From contig CM062201.1 of assembly GCA_031216445.1 (NCBI GenBank), positions 5,759,501 through 5,823,500 on the forward strand: a stretch of DNA of 64,000 nt, given 5' to 3'. The notes beneath the pieces were generated by a model. The model made no database searches. It was given only the letters and a program-made list of their open reading frames with translations, and had not been told where the DNA came from. A program made the position numbers and the translations under genes. Of the stretch, positions 1-10,233 are shown piece by piece. Numbering within the stretch: position 1 is the first letter of the stretch; the number at the start of each line of letters is the position of its first letter. Source of the stretch: Lateolabrax maculatus. Lineage: Eukaryota > Chordata > Actinopteri > Acropomatiformes > Lateolabracidae.

Positions 1-423
1 TTAGGACAGCAATGGTTGACGTCTTTCCTTGTTTGGATCTGATATCCAATAGAGTCATCACACATGACGGACTGAGTTAGGAATAACCCTATTTGGATAT
101 AGCCAAACTTATCAGTTCTGGGGAGGGTTAAATACTGAGCTTCAGGACACCATCTTCAGATTTGGGTAGCAGTATGCTGTGATTCACACGTGGTGTTTCC
201 CTTTTCTCCTCGATCGAGCTTCAATAAATATTCCTGTGTAAGACATCCAGGTCTCCTGAAACTTCTTGTTAGAGTGAACCAGCTCTAAGATTTCCATCAC
301 AAAGTGGAAGTTCTTAAGCCTATCAACATTAAATCTACAAACAACCCATGATGCAACACAAGCGGCTGACTCTGAAGAACAAGCTGTACTTTGTCTACTC
401 AAATAGAATATTTGCAAAAACAA

Positions 424-440
424 AATGATAATAATAATAA

Positions 441-484
<44 letters not shown>

Positions 485-534
485 TATATACACACATATA
501 TGTATATATATACATATATGTGAAAAAATATATA
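424..534. repeat. AT-rich compound microsatellite
   Basis: An (ATA)n stretch passes into an uninterrupted TA dinucleotide run at about 445-478, then into mixed TA/CA/TG repeats up to about 534. The sequence is self-complementary and could extrude as a cruciform. On the minus strand it reads as an Ile/Tyr repeat, which explains the artefactual open frame there. Confidence 0.9.
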
Positions 535-1660
535 TAATAATTTTTCTTTTCTGGGAACGTAATTAATTAGACATAATTAGACATTAGACATATAGTTTTA
601 GATTTAAGACATGCTGGTGACAGGTGCAATGCCATAGCATCATCAGTGCATATACTTTGTATGCTAGATGGGAATCACAGCCTGATATAACGGGCTAATG
701 TATTCAGTGTTTGAAAGGTGAGACAGGAAGAGGGCAGGAGTGTATTTTTGGATCTACAAGAAAGTGTATGGTGGCTCTCTGTGAAATACCCTCAACCTTA
801 ATCATTTATTGCACCATATCTGTCCCTTCTGCTGCTTGCAGTACATCCGAGTTCCCTGCAGTGACAGCTGAAGCACTGGGATGGCTGGTGTGAATGTGTA
901 ATGTGTATAAGTATTTGTCTTCTCCTTATACTACCGTACTCCCAAGGCCATCGCTGCAAGGCAGAAGTTGAACTGAAAGCAAGTGCTATGTTCTTTTAAT
1001 CTATTTAACAATTTCTTACTTTGAGATCACATACACAGCGAGTATGTGAGCTTAAATTGTCTGCATCTCATGGTACTGTTATGTTTTGCCATTCTTTGTT
1101 TTAGTTCTCTTGATGTTTTTCCTACATATCCTTTCCCACAATGACATGTTAATAAATAAATGACAGACTTTGTGTTACATGAATTTACTCCTCCTACTTG
1201 GATTATTTTACCTGCATGCGGGTGGTTGAACCAAGTTTGTTTAGTTGTGTTGTTACATAATACTTTTTATCCATTTAAATACAACCATCTTAAGTGGCCC
1301 TGCATTACATACAGTTTATTTCCTTGCTCTGGGTTCCTGGTCTTACTATGCACCAAGTTAATTTATCTCTGATACCCGAGGCTACCATATTTGCAGACAT
1401 TGGCTTACTGCTGCTTTGGTAGCTCCGGGCCGTACGCTAGAAGAGATTGGGCCAATAATAAATGTGCTTTACATGTGAGAACCTGTTTTCAGCTCCTTAT
1501 GTGTGCTGTAGTGACAAATGATCTTAAGCATGTGCCCAATGTTAACTTTACTATTTATGAATTAAACTGTAATCAGTACAATGTCACTTTGCATCTCGCT
1601 ACTACAACTGATGTTTGCCTTAAGGCGCCTCAGTACTGTTTACACACTTTATGTGTGGCG

Positions 1661-1697
1661 TGTGTGTGTGTGTGTGTGTGTGTGCGTGTGTGTGTAT
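1661..1697. repeat. (TG)n microsatellite
   Basis: This is a TG dinucleotide run with one CG interruption near 1685, a simple repeat of the kind common in fish genomes. Confidence 0.9.
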
Positions 1698-2054
1698 TAG
1701 AACAATGAGTTCATACAGTTACATTATGCAAAAAAATAAACAAGCGGTTACTCACCACGTAAACCATTATAGGGTTAAAGGAAGGCTACAGTTTATTAGA
1801 CCTTGGGTTATATTTTTTTGGTTCTAGCCATACAATATGACAACATTGTACTCACCAAAATAATTCCTGAGCTCAGCAGACAGGTTGTAAAAAAGCTGGC
1901 AGTTAAGCCAAACCTATTTAAAAAGAGAAACAAAGGCAAACTGTAAAATTATTAACTAAACTGTCTGGTGTTAATTCCATCACAGACCTTGGTTTAGTTG
2001 TGTGTTTCCCAGTGTAATGAGGACTTATTAGCCCTTATATATATCCTATATTCC

Positions 2055-2450
2055 TAGCCTGGCATGAACTTCTCAGTTCATTTTTGATTTCCAAGGGGCG
2101 TTATCGACAGGCGGAGACAACCAATCAGAGCGATGAAACGCCGTCCTATCGTACGGTATGTCCTGTCAGAAGTTCAGCAAACACATATTTGTTATCAACA
2201 TAAAGTTTAAGTGCAGTTGTTTGTTCTTCTTTTAGAGAAAATTTACTGTCCAGTCTGTTTAATACTGCCGCTGTAGCCGGCCACTGAACGTTCAGTATAG
2301 GCAGTGCCATCTTGGATATTTACAAACATACCTGTAATAGTAATAATTATTTATATATAAATAATTCGGCAGAGTAATCAGTTTGAATGTGAGAGGGGCC
2401 AGACGTATCTGCCAGAACAAAGCTCGCAGATTCGTCTGGTCCCCAGTCTA
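2055..2450 (-). mobile_element. TAGCCTGG-terminated non-autonomous DNA element, copy 1
   Basis: This is the first of three copies of a roughly 400 bp family in the window; it lies in reverse relative to the other two. It begins TAGCCTGGCATG and ends CCCCAGTCTA, so the ends are short imperfect inverted repeats. Shared internal blocks, read on the minus strand, include a segment around AAGAAGAACAAACAACTGCA, a block around TTCTGACAGGA and a block around GATTGGTTGTCTCC. A TA-rich insertion near 2335-2370 is absent from copies 2 and 3. No transposase frame is present, so it is non-autonomous (MITE-like). I cannot assign the superfamily or see a clear target-site duplication. Confidence 0.75.
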
Positions 2451-2549
2451 CATATTTCCCTTACTGGTTTTCTTTTTTCTCTTTTTCTCCTGTTTCCTTT
2501 CTTTTCTCTTTTTCTCTCTCTCTCTGTCTTTTCAGACAACTACAACTCC

Positions 2550-2552
<3 letters not shown>

Positions 2553-2588
<36 letters not shown>

Positions 2589-2597
2589 ACACACACA
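2553..2597. repeat. (CA)n microsatellite
   Basis: A CA dinucleotide run with one CT interruption near 2582. It is preceded by a T/C-rich stretch from about 2458. Confidence 0.95.
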
Positions 2598-3417
2598 AAC
2601 TCCCAGTAATGCACAAAGGTTACTCGCTGCAATACCCACCAAAACTCACACCACACCATTCCACAGGGTTGCCAACTTTCATGCATTTGCACCCTCTTTC
2701 AGGCTCTGTCTCCTGCTCTCATACTGACCATAGAAATCTCATGTCAAATGCAAAAGGAAGCCACAAAGCCACTGTTTGGCGAAAAATATAGCTGTGTAAG
2801 TTACACGGGCCTTCCCCTGCAGACAGAACAAGCTCTGCGCTGACATTGGTCCATACAGATTACAGAGAATGCCAAAGCCACAAATAGTTGGTGGAGGCGC
2901 GTGTATGTGAAGTTTTGCTCAAAAGGTAGAGTCTGTAACGGGTTGGATTAATGAGATATATTAATAATACTCACATGTCCCAGTTTTGCAGAAACATCCA
3001 TCCTGTGTGTAAGTAGCATTCTGTCCTTTCAGTCTGTTAAATACCTGTAGCAGCAGGATCGATAGGTGCGTCTCCCAGCTGAGAGAGTGGCTGCGCACAC
3101 TGTACTTCAGTGATTATTCAAATCTCCAGATACGGCGACAGGATCAGTCAGGATCTAACAGTAACTGACCTTCTGTACTCCGGCTGGTGAGCTATAACAC
3201 AGATATTTGAAGTTTATACAGCCAGATCACTTGAAACATAGCAGCCGTCACCAGGACAAGTTCTGCTCATTCAGAGCTGTGGGGACATTTTTATTATGTC
3301 TCTGCTTTGGACAGTCCCAAAATGTTTACTCTGTCCTGAACAATGTACTACTATTTAAAATTAAAAATATATTATTATTATTATTATCATCAATATTATA
3401 GAAAAGTATTTATTAAC
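2598..3417. other. Unique-looking segment without recognisable gene
   Basis: No recognisable gene or repeat family is visible. The segment contains an (ATT)n-like patch near 3368-3390. Short open frames on the + strand show no recognisable protein. Confidence 0.5.
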
Positions 3418-3840
3418 TGTCCCTACCTTCTACTCCTGTCCTCTTAAACTTCCCCACCCTCCCTTTCCCTACACGCCTCTATCTTTACCCCCTGCCCTCT
3501 CTCACACCCTCCTCACTTTCTGCTCCTTCCCACCTTTCTGTCGCTGTTGCCTTCATCACTTCACCCCAGGCTTCTTTTCTCTTACTCTTTCTTCACAACC
3601 TTCCCCTCCTTCCCCACTTCCTCCCTCACCACCATCTTGCTGTTCTTCGCCTGCAGCTGCCTTCCATTTCCACCTCGCAACCACAGTCCCCCCCCCACCC
3701 TCAGCCTCACCCCTTTATGTCCACCATGACTTACCCTTCAGTCCACTTCTCTCCCCAGCCCTGTTTCACTGTTGTGAAGTGCTCTGATTTTATTCGACTC
3801 ACTCCCTTTTCTTTTCACAATGTGATTCATCCGCCCCTAC
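3418..3840. repeat. Long pyrimidine-rich tract
   Basis: About 420 bases are dominated by C and T on the + strand with only scattered purines, including a run of nine or more C near 3690. Such strand-asymmetric tracts are simple-sequence in origin and can adopt triplex structures. The Ser/Leu/Pro-rich open frame at 3547-3729 is a by-product of this composition. Confidence 0.75.
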
Positions 3841-5159
3841 ACTTTTTCATTTTGTACGACAGAAAGGCAGGGACAGACAAAACTGTTTGATTCAAGTTTA
3901 ATTCACACTTAAAAACACTTTCCACCAATATGTAGCAAAGGGTCAGGGCCATTACACCAATGAAAATCTTTTCTTTTCTTACAAAGGTAAAAGCAGAGCA
4001 AACATAACTGTCAAGTGTGGTATTCAGGACCTTGAGAAGAAAATAAAGCCCGATATGTCGTTAAAGGCTGAAAAATGTTCTGTAATGCAGTGTGTGTGTT
4101 TCTACACAACGTACAAATGACTTGCGGTCAACACACACATTTTGGAACAGGCGGACTCGACTGCTTGGAAACCACAAGGACCAGACTGGTCCGCACTTTC
4201 TGGTCCACCTCTGTTCCGTGGGCCATTTGGTCCGTGCAAAACTTTGACTACAACCAACAAGATCCAAAACAGCTTGTGCCATTTAAAAACTTTTAAACAA
4301 ACGGGAACGTAAAATTTAACATGATACCCAAGATGCATGAGATATGACACACTTCGTTTACCCTTTTTGTGTCACACAAACCTTTAAATTAAAAAAATAT
4401 GACATTCGATTTCTATTTAAGCCTCAGAAAGGTACTTTCTGAAAATGTATTTTTTGGCAAGCAAGGTTGCAAGGTACCCAAACAGCTGCATTCACTGTAT
4501 GACTTTAAAATTGCAAAAGTGATGGCATTAAGACTGCTGTAGTTCAACATGAGCAACGTGAAGACGTGGAAAAGATGTGAAGTAAGATATAAGGACTCCT
4601 TGACCTACTGTGCACTTGACTGGCTACAAAAAAGCTCCCTGAGAACTAGGAGAACACACTAGGTCATGTTTGCAGTAACTTTTTGTTGATTACTTTTGCT
4701 GATGACCTCAGTTAACGTTCTCTATTTGAGTTTGTGTTTACATAATTATGTAACCAGGGGGCGCCTGATAATCGAGGGACACATTTTGATCGTTTTAAAA
4801 GTAAGCCATCAAAAGAAAATCATGTTTGTTTCCAGTTTATTAGTTTCCTTAAAGTAGTCCTCATGAGAGTACAGCATTTCCTTTACATGCTGCTCAAACT
4901 TCAACAAGTTAGCAAAGTAAAAAAACATAAAAATAGAAACATAGTAGCTCACAGCTCACATCCTGCCTCCTGATGGCGATGAGAACAACGGAGCATTTAA
5001 CCGAGCGATGGAAAATACGTTATTTAGCCTGGGGAGACTTCAGGGTTCGCTTAATCCACTAAGCCTCAGACCTCAGCAGCAGCTTCTTACGTGTGGGCAA
5101 TCACCTCCAACCGTAGCTGTTTCCTCTTCCTTCAGTGTAGTGGCTTGCCTCCTTTACCA
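3841..5159. other. Unique-looking segment without recognisable gene
   Basis: I see no recognisable gene or repeat family. The only motif I note is a partial CTCF-like core at 4755-4764, annotated separately. Confidence 0.45.
4755..4764 (+). promoter_or_regulatory. Partial CTCF-like core motif
   Basis: CAGGGGGCGC matches the YAGRKGGCRS half of the published vertebrate CTCF consensus. The preceding bases (TAAC) do not match the CCAS part, so this is at best a weak site. It is a sequence match only. Confidence 0.2.
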
Positions 5160-5667
5160 TACACTCACAGGCCACTTTTGGTACACCTATACAATTTAAT
5201 GCAATCCAATACAACAGATCTGCAACAAATTAGTGTTATATGAATAAACAATTATTATTATTACTTCAAACACCCTGTTAACTGTTAAACCCCCCCCCCA
5301 GCTCCTGCTACCTTTGACATACACTCCCTGGCTGCTTGACACCGTCATACAGGTGTTAATTTCACTATATGATTATTATTGAGGTCGTAGTCAGTGGTGG
5401 ACTGCATTATATTCAAATTAGTTTCTAATATTAGTCTTCATCATGTCTGTAAATGAGATGGTCAAAACATTTAAAAACACCTCTCAATATAATGTAGTCC
5501 GCTTCATAACCACTACAACCTCAATAATAAACATACAGTCACATTAACACCTCTCTGACAGTGTCAACAAAAGTGCATCATTATTATCTTTGTAAAGGTA
5601 GAATTCATGGCAGAGCTGTTGTATTGGATTGTTCAGGTCATACCCAGTAAAGTGGCCACTGAGTGTA
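5160..5667. mobile_element. Palindromic TIR element (TACACTCA...TGAGTGTA)
   Basis: The element starts TACACTCACAGGCCACTTT and ends AAGTGGCCACTGAGTGTA. About 55 bp at each end are inverted copies of one another, including the TCCAATACAACAG block. The inverted symmetry continues inward: a block with TTATTATTGAGGTCGTAGT (from about 5374) is matched by its complement near 5505-5530. The whole unit could fold back on itself. I recognise the terminal sequence as a very common fish interspersed repeat. No coding capacity is present, so it is a MITE or foldback element. Confidence 0.85.
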
Positions 5668-7388
5668 CATGAAGCAAAGCTATATCTAAAAGAATGTATA
5701 ATATATTTATTACATCCTGTTGTCTGACCTCTGAATACTTCGGGTGGCGTGCCTTATGGAACAATAAATTCCACAAGAAAAATCCACAGAATTAAAAGAG
5801 ACAACATCACAATAAATTAGCACCTGCCAAATTTTATGGCAAACACAACAAAATATGGATATGAGAATAACAGGTATACATATACATATTTTTTAGATTA
5901 TTAAAATATGATGATGAAATTAGAGAAACCAAAGCATAAACTACCGTTCCAACCATGAAAGGAACATTATCTCTAATTATTTACTTAATAAAAATCAAGA
6001 TCAGAAGCAAAGGTACAACTAGATCTGTGAGCATGACACAGAGAAAGTCAGGGTATCATTACAATAAGTTCCATTAAATCCATTTAATGAGCATTCAAAT
6101 TGGAATAAAAGAGGTGGATGTGACACAAGTGTGTGCGTGTGTGTGTGTATCCAGATGGAGACAAAGAAATGGATAAACATTACTTCAGTGGGATGTAATG
6201 GTTTGTCCCTTGTGCGTTATGCAAGATTCACTTTAACAGAATAGGAAAAGAAAAAAAAAAGATAAAATAACCCTCACTTTTAATGATTACTTACTCTTCA
6301 AAACATTTTCCTTTTGTGTTGACTCTTTGCTTAAATTAGTTTTCGCTATTTGAATGTCACCGGCACTCAGAACAATTCTCCTCCTCTTGCAGCAAAAACT
6401 TGTTATGCAAACAAATATCTCTTTTTCAAGGACACCTTAACCACGCAGAACATTTTTCTATTGTAGATCGTCAACGCAACTCACAGCACTGAAGCACTGG
6501 GAGTACTGAGGTGCAGTGAGGGGGCGGGTGGGTCGGATCAATACGCTGACAGACAGCTATCCTGATGTTGTCCATCAATTCAGAGCACTCTTTACAAAGA
6601 CCAACTCATCCTTGCTCAAGGTTTTAAAACAAACTTAAGGGTCGGCTCTGAGATCTTTACAACTTTTATGAAAAGCCACCCATAATGAATGGAATAAGTG
6701 CTTGATTCAAGGAGAGCTCTCCCACGTCAGTGTGCTTCTGTGCCTCCATGTGATTGTGTTTAAAGGGAGTAAGATACTTTTTAATACTTCTTTCTAAGCC
6801 TCGATCGTCTCCACCCTTCTCAGTTACTGGTGTAGTTTATGTACAAAACACCTAATCCGTAATAGTATAAGTATGGATTGTGTAGCTAAAATGAGGCTAC
6901 CTTCAGGTGCATAAGTCGTGTGTTTTCAAGTTTCAAACCTTGATTATGCCATAAGAAAAAGCTTTAAACGACATTAGCCAACTGCTGGGAATGACTGATA
7001 CCTGGTCGGTGTTGGACAAATTAGGATTCTGACCTGATGATGGCGCTGGATGAAAAGGTTAAGGGATCACTAAAGTTGCTATGATTTATCCTGTGTGTAT
7101 TATGGATGTTATTTCCCCTGAAAACCACAAATGTCAGTCTCGTGGTGGTGCTAAAGGAAAAGTCAGAGGATCACCAAAGGCTTCATCCACTGGGGAGCAT
7201 GAATGTCTGTGGGCAACTTAATGGGAATCCATCCGATAGTGGTTGAGAGTTGCTGCATTCTCTAACACTGGTTCAAATTTCTGACCATCCCTCAGGGAGT
7301 TACAGAGCAAACTGCACAGTACTGTCTACACACACACACACACACACCTGTAACCAGAAAATGTTATGATTTAAACCCACTAGCAGCT

Positions 7389-7471
7389 ATGTTTCCTCTC
7401 AAAACTTTCTTAAGCAAGAAGCAGTCACAACCTGCTTCACTCCATATAGGCTCAACTGAAAGCATCAACAA
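7389..7471 (+). repeat. 83 bp duplicated segment, copy A
   Basis: By hand alignment this matches 10151-10233 in the same orientation at 76 of 83 positions. The shared core includes AAGCAAGAAGCAGTCACAAC followed directly by CTGCTTCACTCCATATA. Similarity stops abruptly at both ends. I do not recognise it as a known element. Confidence 0.85.
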
Positions 7472-9352
7472 AATACCTAAACAAAGGAAAAAAGTAAAAC
7501 CTAATATAATTTCCATTCAGCTTGTTTGTATTGGCTCAATTTTATACATCCCAAGGGAAATATGTAGATATGTAGACCTGGAGTGTATACATTTATGAAT
7601 AGTTATCAAGAGCACTTGTTAAGAAACTAATTTGAGAATGTATTGCATGAGAAATATTCTTCCGGCCCTAATTTAAAGCTGGGGTTCCAGCTATGTAGAG
7701 CACTCCTCACCTTTCCTGATCGGTGTGTTGCTATGCCAACTACTGACAATAAAGTGGCTGAAAACCATTTCTGAATCATCTGTTTGTATTATGGTGCTGC
7801 ATGTTCCATCGTGCTGAAAAAGACTGACAGCACATTTTGAAGGCCATATTACTTAAGGGTGGCTTTCAGTGCAAATCAGTCATGATTTGGTACTCTCAGA
7901 CACAAACAAACACAGTGTCATATATTGCTGGTCTATTTGTGTTAAAAGAAAGAATAGAAAAGAGCACACTTAGGTTGATAGATCTGCATTACACAGTAAC
8001 AGTGTATTTTATAGCAGTAGGTCAGGGTTAGTGTCAAGAAGTTCGAGTGCTATGTCCTCAGTATATACTGTTTTTTTTTTTTCACCTTTTAGGCCACAAG
8101 AGTGCATGGGATGCTAACTTTTTTACTTTACTAGCTTTGATAATTGTGTTGATTTGACTAGTATATAACAATACAATACAATAAGTAAACTAAAATCTAC
8201 CAACATGTGTGTTGTACGATGACAGGGGCAGTAATAAGAAATTAACTGGAAGTGACTTAAGTATTTAAAGTAATACAAAAAACAAGAATTAACACTAACG
8301 CCTTCTACAAGTGGTCAAACTTTTGTTCTCAAAGGCTCTGACTAATTCCTTGAAGCAGTACATGGCAGTGCAGAGGGTGCATACTCAAATTGGAAAAAAA
8401 AAATCTCAGGAGAAAAAATGAGTTTGTCCATTTTTTTCAGCACTAGTTAGGATCATCCTGTGTTTATCAGTTGCCCCCGATAGTGCCCATATGTTAAAAA
8501 AATAAAAAATAAAACATGATAGGGTGCCCTTCCAAATGGAGCCCATCCCATGCAACTGGTGCCCTTTTGATTTTTTTCACCCCTGCCCCTCAGACACTGA
8601 AGGTAGGGTTCAAATACAAATCATGTTTTACTTTTTGATTAATTTAGGCACATGGTAAATATATAATTGTGTACATTTGGTCAGTAGCTACACATACACG
8701 CATGAGGAGTATAAATGGCTAAACAAAACAATTGAATCCAGAAAACAGTCTACACTACTTGTCAGTCCTGCAACATATCAGACCCAGCAGCAAACCCAGC
8801 AAACCCAGTCAGTTTTGTGTCTGAAGTTCAACAGCTTTCACTCTGCTTGTGTGGCTTGCTATCACGTATTCTGTGTCTTGTGTTATCTCACCACATGCAG
8901 CGGCGGAAGACGCTGCTCCCTGCCATGAACAGCCATTCACCGAGGGGCACTTGGGGGGCGAACGCCAGAGAACTAGCCTTTTGCGAATATGCATAAAATC
9001 ACTTCAATAGACATAAAGGGAAAGAGAGAGGGAGACAAAGACATTATCTGCGTGGTTGGAGGAGATTTCCTCTGGATAAGACCGTCTGTAGACTTTTGTT
9101 TGAAGGTTTAGACTGCGGGTGTTTGGGGAAGCAATCGTACCAATTACTCTGCGTGTGTCTTTGTGTGTGTGTGTTATAATGAACCGGTTTGTCTTAAATC
9201 TTTTGCTCATTCATAAAATATAGATGCTACAGATTCCCATTAGAATTGCAATGGTTATTTATTATTTCTGTGGGATGAATAATTCAGTTTTCGTTTTTTT
9301 TTTGCGAATGCAGCACTCAAAGAGATGAGAAGATAACAGTCGTCATTAACAG

Positions 9353-9373
9353 CCCCCCCCCCCCCCCCCCCCC
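9353..9373. repeat. C21 homopolymer
   Basis: Twenty-one consecutive C residues lie on the + strand (G21 on the minus strand). Such runs are length-unstable and prone to sequencing and assembly error. Confidence 0.95.
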
Positions 9374-10150
9374 TTTTTCTATCTCTTAATCTTGTTGCTG
9401 ATGTGACACAAAATGCTGCATTTCCAACCCTCTCACTGCCACTGGCCAGGGCCCAGTTCGGTATCCCCCAGCGAAAACTTTATAAATGAGAGAAAAAATT
9501 GGGCCATTTTCCTACATACCCCACTTACATACACTTTAAACATTTTTGCAGGGATTGCACTTGTTTGGCACTGCGCAAGAATCGGTCCACAGCAAATTTC
9601 AAGTATAAGAGGAAGTCATAATTGAACCCACAAAACATGCTTTTGATCTAATCATTTCTTATAATCCATCACGACGAAATGACCTGACTTGCATATCTTT
9701 GGGTGTAAAGGAGCGCAGACTTCGGGTGTTGTTTTTTTTTTGTTGTTTGTTTGTTTTTTGTTAACAGAGAGCGTGACCTAACAACAAATTCGGCCCTGTC
9801 TCAAGTTCAAAAACACAGCTACAAGAACCACTCAAAAAGGTCATAATTACACACTGTATCTGGTCTGTTAACCCATTAATGAACAGAATGGGGAAAAAAC
9901 GGCAATTTGTGATTGTACATGTTGGGATTATTTCTTGACAAACAATAATTTTCCATCTGCCCAGCACTTCTGTGCAGCATCTATGGGTATAGTTTAGTTT
10001 GCCAGATTAGTGAGAGTAAACGCAGGATTTGGTTTCTCTACAGGCCCAATGCCAACCTCACTATGATGACACGATGATGCTGGGAAGGGAACAGTCATTG
10101 CGTCAATCAGTTTTTTCACTAAGAAATAGAGAGCCAAAGTGAAACGGTAA

Positions 10151-10233
10151 ATGCATCCTCTGAAAACTGTCTTAAGCAAGAAGCAGTCACAACCTGCTTC
10201 ACTCCATATAAGTTCGACTGAAAGCATCAACAA
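10151..10233 (+). repeat. 83 bp duplicated segment, copy B
   Basis: Partner of 7389-7471, about 2.7 kb downstream in direct orientation, with seven mismatches. The flanks on either side do not align with those of copy A. Confidence 0.85.

Larger units (their letters stand above)
1..2054. other. Non-genic segment with AT and GT microsatellites
   Basis: I recognise no gene here. The stretch holds an AT-rich compound microsatellite near 424-534 and a TG run near 1661-1697. Two open frames on the + strand (1160-1372 and 1391-1708) are short. The second runs into the TG repeat as alternating Cys/Val codons, so neither is credible as coding. The rest is AT-rich unique-looking sequence. Confidence 0.6.

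Noticed and set aside
1391..1708. 105-codon + strand open frame
   Set aside because: No family recognised, and its end is a Cys/Val repeat produced by the TG microsatellite.
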